A DNA stretch of 5,351 nucleotides, from the NCBI GenBank assembly GCA_947628635.1, contig CANRAX010000077.1:1-5351 (forward strand), in the 5' to 3' direction. Source of the stretch: an uncultured Bacilli bacterium. Lineage in GTDB: Bacteria > Bacillota_I > Bacilli_A > RF39 > UBA660. The notes beneath the pieces are model-generated. The model saw only the letters and a list, made by a program, of their open reading frames with translations, made no database searches and was not told the origin of the DNA. A program made the position numbers and the translations under genes. The stretch's first letter is position 1. Each line of letters begins with the position of its first letter. This document shows, piece after piece, positions 1 to 5,275 of this stretch.

Positions 1-7
1 CGTCCTT

Positions 8-34
8 GACTAAATTTGATGAAAGACTAAATTT
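8..34. repeat. Perfect 10-bp direct repeat upstream of the pilin-like gene
   Basis: GACTAAATTT occurs at 8-17 and again at 25-34, a 17-bp period. The period is not a multiple of three, so this is not a protein repeat. It could be a tandem regulator site, although the pilin-gene promoter lies about 70 bp further on, or it could be chance in AT-rich DNA. TTGACT (6-11) and TAAATT (28-33), 16 bp apart, also make a weak promoter match that overlaps the repeat. Confidence 0.4.
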
Positions 35-123
35 CACTTCTTTATCTTTAAACGCAATTTACTTTTTCATTTAACATAAATTTGTTTTTATTTTGTAAAT
101 CATTTTCTTATTATATTTTTTTA

Positions 124-132
124 TGTTATACT
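124..132 (+). promoter_or_regulatory. Extended -10 promoter for the pilin-like gene
   Basis: TG at 124-125, one base, then TATACT at 127-132 form an extended -10 element. The -35 region about 17 bp upstream is only T-rich, as is common for extended -10 promoters. Transcription would start near 138-140 and leave a leader of about 18 bases carrying the ribosome binding site. The call rests on sequence match alone. Confidence 0.5.
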
Positions 133-146
133 TTATTATATAAGAT

Positions 147-151
147 AGGAG
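147..151 (+). promoter_or_regulatory. Ribosome binding site that sets the start of the pilin-like gene
   Basis: AGGAG lies 5 bases before the ATG at 157. This favours 157 over the in-frame TTG at 82. The earlier start would put 25 hydrophobic residues before a normal prepilin leader, and it would lie upstream of the likely promoter. Confidence 0.8.
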
Positions 152-156
152 TTTAT

Positions 157-1977
157 ATGAAAATAGAAAATAATCGAGCTTTTACAATGGTTGAGTTATT
201 GGCAACAATAACTTTATTGGGATTGCTAATGGCTATTGCAATTGGATCAATTAGTGGCATTATGGAAAAATCAAAGAATGAATATTATAAAAATCAAAAA
301 GATAATATTATTTTAGCTACTCAGTCTTATGTTCAAGATGATAGAAGCAAATTGCCAAAAAATATTGGGCAAAAAGTTAAGATATCTTTGAAAGAACTTT
401 TAGATAAGAAGTATTTGAAGGAACCTATTAAAGATTATGGAAAAGAAAAATGTGATATGGAAAATTCTTATGTTGAGATAACTAAGGTATCAAAAAATGA
501 TTATTCTTATAATGTTATTCTAAATTGTCCTGCAAGTTCAGAGGATATTAAAAATGATACTCATGAACCTACAATTACTATTAATTTTAGTGGTACAAAC
601 AATGGTAATGCTAAAGCTATAATTAGTATAGTTGGTAATGATAAATTAGTTAGTTATAATTATATTGTATATTATAGAGAAAATTCTACTAGCAGTTATC
701 GTGAGGCTAAAAATAGTGGAAGTGTTGCAGTAAATTCTAAAGATAAAGTAGATGTAAATGTCAATTTAGCAAGCTATTTGCCAGGTGAAATTAAAATTCA
801 AGCTTCAGCAACTAATTCTTATGGTAATACTAAGAGTGCTAATAAATTTAAAAGTTATATTGATGTTACTCCACCTAAATGTGTTTATGGACAATATGAA
901 TATAAAGCTGGAGCAACTGATCATATTCCTTGGTCTAAGGATGAGTCGCGTACAGTTACAATTGGTTGTGAGGATGATGGTAGCGGTTGTGTTAAAGATA
1001 CTTATTCAGTAACTTTTAAGAAATCAACGGAATTTAGCGAAATTATAATAGCTGATAAAAATGGAAATACTAATACATGTAAAATTGCAGTTTATTTGGA
1101 CAATGTAAAACCAACATGTGGTAATATTGCAAATGCAGGAACTGCTGCTACTTGGAAAAATAATTTTCGAGATGTAACTGTTGCTTGTAATGACAATCTA
1201 AGTGGCTGTGAATTAAACACTTACACTAAAAATTTTACTGTTTCTAGTGGTCAAATTATTAGAGATGATTACATTCAAATAAAGGATAAAGCTGGTAATA
1301 GTGAAAATTGTAAGGTTGGAGTTTATTTGGAGGCAAAAAAACCAACATGTGGTAATGTTGCAAATGCAGGAACTTCTAGCACTTGGCAAAAAACTCCAAG
1401 GGAAGTTACTGTAGAATGTTATGATGGAGAAAGTGGTTGTCAAAAAACAGACTTTTCTAAAAAATTTATAGTTAATAGTGGTGAGGCTATTAAAAAAGAT
1501 TACGTTCAAATAAAAGATAAAGCTGGTAATATTAAAGACTGTAGTGTTGGAGTTTATTTGGACGCTGTAAAACCAACTTGTCCTGATAAAAATTTAGGCT
1601 GGATTAGTGGTTCTCGTACTACTTCTGTATCGTGTAAAGATAGCCATAGTGGTTGTGTAAAAAAAACGTATTCTGTTAATGTAAAGTCTTCTGGAAGTAA
1701 TAAGGTTACTGTTAAAGATAAAGCTGGAAATACTAATAAATGTACAGTCAAAGCTTTAATAGATTCAGCTCCGCCAGTATGTGGCTCTTATCAGTATGTT
1801 AATATAACTCAAAATGCTTGTACAGTTAGCTTAGTTTGCTCAGATGCAGGTGTTGGATGTACAAGTCAATATTATACTCAAACATTTTCTAAACCTAATT
1901 ATGTTGGAAATATTGATATATTTGATAAATTAGGTCATTCTAGAACTTGTCAATTTCCTCTTGTATATGCTAGTTAA
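157..1977 (+). CDS. Type IV prepilin-like surface protein with five cysteine-rich Ig-like modules
   Basis: This encodes a 606-residue protein. Residues 1-8 are a short polar leader, and cleavage is expected before F9. The mature end begins FTMVE with the conserved Glu at +5, followed by a hydrophobic helix (about 11-35), as in type IV pilins and pseudopilins. The residue before the cut is Ala8 rather than the usual Gly. Residues 40-130 look pilin-like, with one cysteine pair (C99, C124). Residues 136-235 look like a beta-rich domain. Five modules then start near 238, 317, 394, 471 and 538. Each has a Cys after a Pro-containing lead, a C-x6-C motif of the type C-x-D-x-x-S-G-C, and a distal Cys after an aspartate-lysine-containing turn (DKAGN in modules 2-4). 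There are 23 cysteines in all, which suggests disulphide-braced extracellular modules. It has its own promoter and terminator. I infer a minor pilin or adhesin exposed at the surface; the ligand is unknown. Ordinary ComG pseudopilins and major pilins are far shorter. Confidence 0.8.
   Translation: MKIENNRAFTMVELLATITLLGLLMAIAIGSISGIMEKSKNEYYKNQKDNIILATQSYVQDDRSKLPKNIGQKVKISLKELLDKKYLKEPIKDYGKEKCDMENSYVEITKVSKNDYSYNVILNCPASSEDIKNDTHEPTITINFSGTNNGNAKAIISIVGNDKLVSYNYIVYYRENSTSSYREAKNSGSVAVNSKDKVDVNVNLASYLPGEIKIQASATNSYGNTKSANKFKSYIDVTPPKCVYGQYEYKAGATDHIPWSKDESRTVTIGCEDDGSGCVKDTYSVTFKKSTEFSEIIIADKNGNTNTCKIAVYLDNVKPTCGNIANAGTAATWKNNFRDVTVACNDNLSGCELNTYTKNFTVSSGQIIRDDYIQIKDKAGNSENCKVGVYLEAKKPTCGNVANAGTSSTWQKTPREVTVECYDGESGCQKTDFSKKFIVNSGEAIKKDYVQIKDKAGNIKDCSVGVYLDAVKPTCPDKNLGWISGSRTTSVSCKDSHSGCVKKTYSVNVKSSGSNKVTVKDKAGNTNKCTVKALIDSAPPVCGSYQYVNITQNACTVSLVCSDAGVGCTSQYYTQTFSKPNYVGNIDIFDKLGHSRTCQFPLVYAS
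1107..1568 (+). repeat. Two tandem 231-bp repeat units inside the pilin-like gene
   Basis: Copy 1 is 1107-1337 and copy 2 is 1338-1568. Both begin with AAAACCAACATGTGG, and 36 of the first 37 bases agree. They also share long matches in the segment coding for QIKDKAGN and GVYL. The unit is exactly 77 codons, so it keeps the frame and corresponds to Ig-like modules 2 and 3. The flanking modules 1 and 4 match mainly at protein level, so this pair is the most recent duplication or has been homogenised by gene conversion. Confidence 0.85.
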
Positions 1978-2043
1978 TAGGTATTAAGTAAAAGGCATTA
2001 TTGCTATAATATTTGGTTTATTATAATCTGTAATAATATTTTT

Positions 2044-2106
2044 AAGAAGGACCTACTTTATTTAGTTCGTTATTCGAATTTATTGTAAGAGAGGTTTTTC
2101 TTTTTT
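2044..2106 (+). terminator. Long imperfect hairpin with T-run after the pilin-like gene
   Basis: AAGAAGGACCT (2044-2054) pairs with AGGTTTTTCTT (2092-2102), giving 11 pairs of which two are G-U. Inside, AGTTCG (2064-2069) pairs with CGAATT (2075-2080) around a TTATT loop, with weaker pairing between the two stems. A T-run covers 2101-2106. The hairpin begins 66 bases after the stop codon. It most likely ends transcription of the pilin-like gene and insulates the next promoter. It is longer than a typical intrinsic terminator. Confidence 0.65.
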
Positions 2107-2152
2107 ATATTTTCCCACATCTAGTTTACTACATCCACTTAAAAAAACAATT

Positions 2153-2181
2153 TTGACAAAAAATATATTGTTTGTTAGAAT
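2153..2181 (+). promoter_or_regulatory. Near-consensus SigA promoter for the ankyrin-miaB operon
   Basis: A perfect -35 TTGACA (2153-2158) is followed by a 17-bp spacer and -10 TAGAAT (2176-2181), with TG at 2173-2174 giving an extended -10. Transcription should start near 2188. The leader of about 33 bases contains a small possible stem, TCAC (2191-2194) with GTGA (2202-2205), which touches the ribosome binding site. This is the strongest promoter match in the window and suggests vegetative expression of the operon. Confidence 0.85.
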
Positions 2182-2220
2182 AAATAATTGTCACGTATAT
2201 AGTGAGGTGTTTTTTAATAT

Positions 2221-2853
2221 ATGTTAGGCAATGATTATATTTTTGATTTAATAAAGAATAAAGACTTTGATATGATTGAACGTTTGATAAGTGAAGGTAG
2301 AGTTGATGTCAATCTTGTTGATGGAGTTGGAAATGATGTAGCGATGCGTCTTCTTAAAATAAAAAAATATGATTTAGTTATTTTGCTGATGAAAAAAAGA
2401 AGTTGGGATGTTAATAAACAAAATTATGAGGGAGATACTTTTGGCCATATTTTAGCACAAGATAATTCAATGATGGCTATAAAAATAATGGATGAATTAA
2501 TAAACAATAAAAAATATTTGCCAAATATTAAAAATAAAAAGGGAGAAACAGCCTTAGATAAGGCAATTAATAATAATTATTTGGCTTATGCTTTTAAAAT
2601 TTTGGAAGATAAACGATTTAATTCAATAGATATTGATTCATTTAAGAATTTGTTTTCTATTTGTATAAATAAGGATTATGGTAAATATTCTATGATTAGA
2701 AATTTAGAACTTATTATTGAAAGTTTGGATGGTAAAATTCTTAATGAAAAAATAAATAAAATGATTAGTGATTTGAGGAAAAATTTTTCTTTAATAAGAA
2801 AAGAAATTTTAAATAATAACAGTAATATTATAAAAGCCATTGTTGGAATTTAA
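2221..2853 (+). CDS. Ankyrin-repeat protein, function unknown
   Basis: This encodes a 210-residue protein without a signal peptide or membrane segment, so it is probably cytoplasmic. Residues 1-140 contain about four divergent ankyrin-like repeats of 33-37 residues (near 3-33, 36-68, 69-107 and 108-140). They show helix-turn-helix spacing, D/N-x-N at the repeat ends (DVNLVD, DVNKQN, PNIKNKKG), and one clear consensus start, GETALDKAI (108-116). Residues 140-210 are Lys/Asn/Ile-rich and predicted helical, with no motif I recognise. GAGGTG at 2204-2209 serves as ribosome binding site 11 bases before the ATG, a slightly long spacing; no better in-frame start is seen. It is the first gene after a strong promoter, and its TAA overlaps the miaB ribosome binding site, so the two are co-transcribed and probably translationally coupled. 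Ankyrin repeats bind proteins, but the partner cannot be named. Family confidence is fair; function is not assigned. Confidence 0.75.
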   Translation: MLGNDYIFDLIKNKDFDMIERLISEGRVDVNLVDGVGNDVAMRLLKIKKYDLVILLMKKRSWDVNKQNYEGDTFGHILAQDNSMMAIKIMDELINNKKYLPNIKNKKGETALDKAINNNYLAYAFKILEDKRFNSIDIDSFKNLFSICINKDYGKYSMIRNLELIIESLDGKILNEKINKMISDLRKNFSLIRKEILNNNSNIIKAIVGI

Positions 2854-2858
2854 AGGAG
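2852..2858 (+). promoter_or_regulatory. Ribosome binding site that sets the miaB start
   Basis: AAAGGAG sits 8 bases before the ATG at 2867 and overlaps the TAA of the ankyrin gene (2851-2853). An in-frame TTG at 2840 lies upstream of this site and cannot use it. A GTG at 2864 is in frame one codon earlier but less likely than the ATG. Confidence 0.8.
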
Positions 2859-2866
2859 TGGTTGTG

Positions 2867-4282
2867 ATGAATTTACCTAATTATCAAGAAGCAAGGACAA
2901 GAGATAAAAGAGATTATAAAAGGGTAGATTTTGTTTTTGATAAAAATATTAAGAATAAGTATAAGGGAAAAAAGTTCTTTTTGAAAACATATGGATGTCA
3001 AATGAATGAGCATGATAGTGAGAACATTGAGGCTTTACTTAGTGATCTAGGTTTTGAAAAAGTTTCTGATTATAATGATGCAGATTTAATTTTATTAAAT
3101 ACTTGTTCAATTAGAGAAAATGCTCATAATAAGGCTTTTGGAATGTTGGGTAGAATTAAACATTTAAAAAGTGAAAAAAAAGATTTAATAGTTGGATTAT
3201 GTGGTTGTATGGCACAAGAAACTAGTGTTGTCGAGGAAATTATGCGTGATTATAGATTTGTAAATTTTGTGTTTGGTACTCATAATTTATATCAACTTCC
3301 AGATATTTTAGACAAAGCTATTTTAGAGCAGAAACAAGAAATTGAAGTTTTTTCTCGTGAAAAAGATTTAGTAGAGGGACTACCAGTAATTAGAGCTAAT
3401 AACTATAAGGCTTATGTAAATATAATATATGGTTGCAACAAATTTTGTACATATTGTATTGTTCCTTATACTAGAGGCAGAGAAAGAAGTCGTTTAAAAG
3501 AAGATATTTTAGCCGAAGTTGATGAATTAATTAAAGATGGATATAAGGAAATAACTCTTTTAGGTCAGAATGTTAATGCTTATGGTAAAGATTTGTATGA
3601 TGATTATACTTTGGGCAATTTACTTGAAGATATTGCTAAAAAGGATATACCAAGAATTAGATTTATGACTTCACATCCTTGGGATTTTACAGATAGTATG
3701 GTTGAAGTTCTTGGAAAATATCCTAATATTATGCCAAGTGTTCATTTACCTGTTCAAAGTGGTTCTAATAAGATATTAAAATTAATGGGGAGAAGATACA
3801 CAAAGGAAAGCTATCTAGAATTGTTTTATAAAATTAAAAAAATTGTTCCTAATGTAGCAATTTCAACAGATATAATTGTTGGCTTTCCGGGTGAAGATGA
3901 AAAAGATTTCCAAGAAACACTTGATTTAGTAGAAAAATGTAAATATGATAATGCTTTTACTTTTATTTTTTCAAAAAGAGAAGGAACACCAGCTTGTAAA
4001 CTAGAGGACAACGTTTCTTTAGAAGAAAAGGAAGAAAGATTGCAAAGATTAAATGAAGTTGTAAATAAGTATTTTCTAGAAAATAATAAGAAATTAGAAA
4101 ATCAAGTAGTAAAGGTCTTAGTTGAGGGGGTAAGTGAAAAGAAGAAGATGTATTATGGTTATAGTGAGACTAATAAGTTGATTAATTTTTCTTCTAGCAG
4201 AGATTTACCAGTAGGTGGTATTGTTAAAGTAAAGATTACTTCAGCTAAAACTTGGAGTTTGGATGGCGAAGAAGTTGAATAA
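2867..4282 (+). CDS. miaB: tRNA-2-methylthio-N6-isopentenyladenosine-37 synthase (MiaB)
   Basis: This radical-SAM methylthiotransferase converts i6A to ms2i6A at position 37 of tRNAs reading codons that begin with U, which improves codon pairing and frame keeping. The protein is 471 residues and cytoplasmic. The N-terminal UPF0004 domain has FLKTYGCQMNEHDSE, and its cluster cysteines are C44, C80 (NTCSIRENA) and C114 (GCMAQ). The radical-SAM motif C-x3-C-x2-C is C190, C194 and C197 (YGCNKFCTYCIVPYTRGRE), so both [4Fe-4S] clusters appear intact. GQNVNAYG, SHPWDF, HLPVQSGS, MGRRYT and DIIVGFPGE follow as in MiaB. Residues 408-468 form the TRAM RNA-binding domain, ending at KTWSLDGE. The N-terminal extension of about 36 residues before the first domain is common in Bacilli homologues. 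The QMNEHDSE/NTCSIRENA signatures and the position before ymcA and cotE favour MiaB over MtaB or RimO. The 3' end overlaps the next gene by 20 bp. Confidence 0.96.
   Translation: MNLPNYQEARTRDKRDYKRVDFVFDKNIKNKYKGKKFFLKTYGCQMNEHDSENIEALLSDLGFEKVSDYNDADLILLNTCSIRENAHNKAFGMLGRIKHLKSEKKDLIVGLCGCMAQETSVVEEIMRDYRFVNFVFGTHNLYQLPDILDKAILEQKQEIEVFSREKDLVEGLPVIRANNYKAYVNIIYGCNKFCTYCIVPYTRGRERSRLKEDILAEVDELIKDGYKEITLLGQNVNAYGKDLYDDYTLGNLLEDIAKKDIPRIRFMTSHPWDFTDSMVEVLGKYPNIMPSVHLPVQSGSNKILKLMGRRYTKESYLELFYKIKKIVPNVAISTDIIVGFPGEDEKDFQETLDLVEKCKYDNAFTFIFSKREGTPACKLEDNVSLEEKEERLQRLNEVVNKYFLENNKKLENQVVKVLVEGVSEKKKMYYGYSETNKLINFSSSRDLPVGGIVKVKITSAKTWSLDGEEVE
4254..4257 (+). promoter_or_regulatory. Ribosome binding site of the ymcA-like gene, inside miaB
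   Basis: GGAG lies 5 bases before the ATG at 4263, within the last codons of miaB. This supports an overlapping start and translational coupling. Confidence 0.6.
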
Positions 4283-4589
4283 AGCGATTGATGAGTTGCT
4301 TTTAGCTATTAAAGAAAATGATAGCTATAAGAAATGTGTTGTTTTGAAGGAAAAACTTGATAAGAGTGAAGATGTAAAAGTGCTTGTTGAAGAAATAAAA
4401 AAATTGCAAAAAGAATTTGTTAGAACAGGTAATGAACAAATAAGAAAAGAATTGGATAAAAGAGAAAAATCTTTGGAAGAAATTCCTATTTATAATCTTT
4501 ATATGAAAAATTTAGAACAAGTAAATTCTATGATTGAAATGCTTAAAAATGAGTTGAATAATTATTTTGATAATTTGCTTAATAGATAA
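4263..4589 (+). CDS. ymcA: YmcA/YlbF-family regulator (RicA-like), short form
   Basis: This is a 108-residue, mostly helical, soluble protein of the Com_YlbF family. It has a first helix (about 3-19), the stretch VLKEKLDKSEDVKVLVEEIKKLQ (27-49), and a core near EEIPIYNLYMKNLEQVNSM (72-90) that resembles the EEIPV...EVN segment of B. subtilis YmcA. In B. subtilis, YmcA works with YlbF and YaaT as the Y-complex, which carries iron-sulphur clusters, acts with RNase Y on mRNA maturation, and affects competence, biofilm and sporulation. Position between miaB and cotE identifies it as the YmcA paralogue rather than YlbF. The start at 4263 overlaps miaB by 20 bp. It is shorter than B. subtilis YmcA (about 143 residues) and contains one cysteine (C25); the C-terminal cysteine tail is absent. 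Family assignment is good. Whether it forms the same complex is uncertain. Confidence 0.8.
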   Translation: MAKKLNKAIDELLLAIKENDSYKKCVVLKEKLDKSEDVKVLVEEIKKLQKEFVRTGNEQIRKELDKREKSLEEIPIYNLYMKNLEQVNSMIEMLKNELNNYFDNLLNR

Positions 4590-4625
4590 TCTATTAGAAA
4601 TAAGTGGTTTTTTTGTACTTTTTTT
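4580..4625 (+). terminator. Weak AT-rich hairpins between ymcA and cotE
   Basis: An inverted repeat, TAATAGAT (4580-4587) and ATCTATTA (4589-4596), spans the ymcA stop codon. It has almost no loop, and its nearest T-run is 11 bases away. A second weak stem, AAGTG (4602-4606) with TACTT (4616-4620), is followed by T's to 4625. Together these might slow or partly terminate transcription before cotE, but they are too weak to call a firm operon end. Confidence 0.3.
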
Positions 4626-4644
4626 ATATAATTTGCATAAATTA
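4616..4644 (+). promoter_or_regulatory. Possible SigK-like (mother-cell) promoter for cotE
   Basis: GCATAAATTA (4635-4644) matches the sporulation SigK -10 pattern GCATAnnnTA exactly. An AC-containing -35 (TACT, 4616-4619) lies 16 bases before CATA. B. subtilis cotE is transcribed in the mother cell from SigE and SigK promoters, so the location makes sense. The predicted start, near 4649-4651, falls on the ribosome binding site and would leave a very short leader. TATAAT at 4627-4632 is an alternative SigA -10 but lacks a good -35. Confidence 0.35.
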
Positions 4645-4648
4645 AAGT

Positions 4649-4654
4649 AGGAGG
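4649..4654 (+). promoter_or_regulatory. Strong ribosome binding site of cotE
   Basis: AGGAGG, the best Shine-Dalgarno match in the window, lies 6 bases before the ATG at 4661. Confidence 0.85.
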
Positions 4655-4660
4655 AAACGT

Positions 4661-5200
4661 ATGGCAAATTATAAAGAAATTGTTACTAAAGCAGTAATTG
4701 CTAAAGGTAAAAAAAGTTTTACAACTAAGGCTAGTGTTAATGTTAACAATAATCCTTCAACAATACTTGGTTGTTGGGTAATAAATCATAATTTTAGTGG
4801 TGAAAAATCTGGACATCAAATTATTGTAAATGGTAGTTATGATGTAAATATATGGTATTCTTATGATAATGATACTAAAACAGAAGTTGTTAAAGAAACA
4901 AATCATTATAGTGAAGTAATTAATATGCATTCTCGAGATGATGAATCAACAACAGAAGAGATTATTGTTAGAAGCTTAAAACAGCCTAATTGTATTAAAG
5001 TAGATATAAATGGAAGCAATATTGAATATGTTGTTGAAAAAGAATTAGGTATTGAACTTGTTGATGACGTAAAAGTAAAAGTAGAAGCTAGTGGTGATGA
5101 AGATCCATGGGATGAAATAATTGAAGAAGAAAAAGTAGAAGAAACAGAAAAGAAAATTGATGATGAAGTAAAAGAAAATTATATAGATGAAGCAATTTAA
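4661..5200 (+). CDS. cotE: Outer spore coat morphogenetic protein CotE
   Basis: CotE assembles around the forespore in the mother cell and is needed to attach the outer coat proteins. The 179-residue length is close to the roughly 181 of B. subtilis CotE. Conserved stretches, recalled from the Bacillus protein, run through it: YKEIVTKAVIAKGKK (4-18), PSTILGCWVINH (32-43), GSYDVNIWYSY..TKTEVV (58-77), QPNCIKVDI (108-116), and an acidic C-terminal tail (about 144-179) rich in Glu and Asp. Cys37 replaces the Gly found in the B. subtilis ILGGW motif. There is no signal peptide or membrane segment, as expected for a mother-cell cytosolic coat protein. It follows miaB-ymcA as in Bacillus, where mutS comes next; that neighbour, if present, lies beyond this window. 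It is probably expressed by readthrough from the operon and/or by its own sporulation promoter. Assignment is firm; its presence implies that the lineage makes, or recently made, endospores. Confidence 0.93.
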   Translation: MANYKEIVTKAVIAKGKKSFTTKASVNVNNNPSTILGCWVINHNFSGEKSGHQIIVNGSYDVNIWYSYDNDTKTEVVKETNHYSEVINMHSRDDESTTEEIIVRSLKQPNCIKVDINGSNIEYVVEKELGIELVDDVKVKVEASGDEDPWDEIIEEEKVEETEKKIDDEVKENYIDEAI

Positions 5201-5207
5201 ATGCTTC
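5189..5207 (+). other. Small hairpin spanning the cotE stop codon
   Basis: GAAGCA (5189-5194) and TGCTTC (5202-5207) can form a 6-bp stem whose loop contains the TAA. It abuts the terminator stem that begins at 5208, so the two could stack. It may protect the 3' end of the mRNA or be incidental. Confidence 0.4.
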
Positions 5208-5252
5208 AGACTGTTGACAAATGAAAATTTAAAAACAGTCTTTTTATTTTTT
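5208..5252 (+). terminator. Intrinsic terminator of the cotE transcription unit
   Basis: AGACTGTT (5208-5215) pairs perfectly with AACAGTCT (5234-5241) around an 18-base AT-rich loop, followed by a T-rich run to 5252 broken by a single A. It begins 7 bases after the cotE stop codon. The opposite strand has no matching T-run, so it acts on + strand transcripts. Confidence 0.88.
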
Positions 5253-5275
5253 AAAATATAATTTATAATATAAGT

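Noticed and set aside
3..74. Open + strand frame at the left edge ending in TAA at 72-74, possibly the tail of a truncated gene
   Set aside because: It gives only 23 codons with no recognisable motif and no terminator after it. An open frame of this length is expected by chance, although a real gene end cannot be excluded.
82..156. An upstream TTG start that would add 25 residues to the pilin-like protein
   Set aside because: It has no ribosome binding site, lies before the likely promoter, and would place a hydrophobic stretch before a standard short prepilin leader. The ATG at 157 has AGGAG at the right distance.
785..1012. Open + strand frame within the pilin-like gene
   Set aside because: It lies wholly inside a well-supported gene in another frame, and its product is low-complexity Leu/Ile/Val-rich with no start signal.
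1213..1751. Two open frames on the minus strand (1213-1509 and 1554-1751)
   Set aside because: Both are antisense to the repeat modules, with no ribosome binding site or family resemblance. The repeated coding sequence explains why the antisense frames stay open.
1090..1760. Repeats that could be mistaken for a CRISPR array
   Set aside because: The repeats are long (231 bp), in frame, and encode a conserved protein module; there are no short repeats with unique spacers.
2060..2085. tRNA-like TTCG / CGAAT arm in the gap after the pilin-like gene
   Set aside because: No acceptor, D or anticodon stems can be drawn around it; it is the inner stem of the terminator-like hairpin.
3826..4011. Open frame on the minus strand inside miaB
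   Set aside because: It is antisense to conserved MiaB coding sequence and has no supporting signals.
157..5200. Possible use of TGA as tryptophan, as in some mollicute relatives
   Set aside because: All genes end in TAA, tryptophans are TGG and no in-frame TGA occurs, so there is no evidence for recoding.
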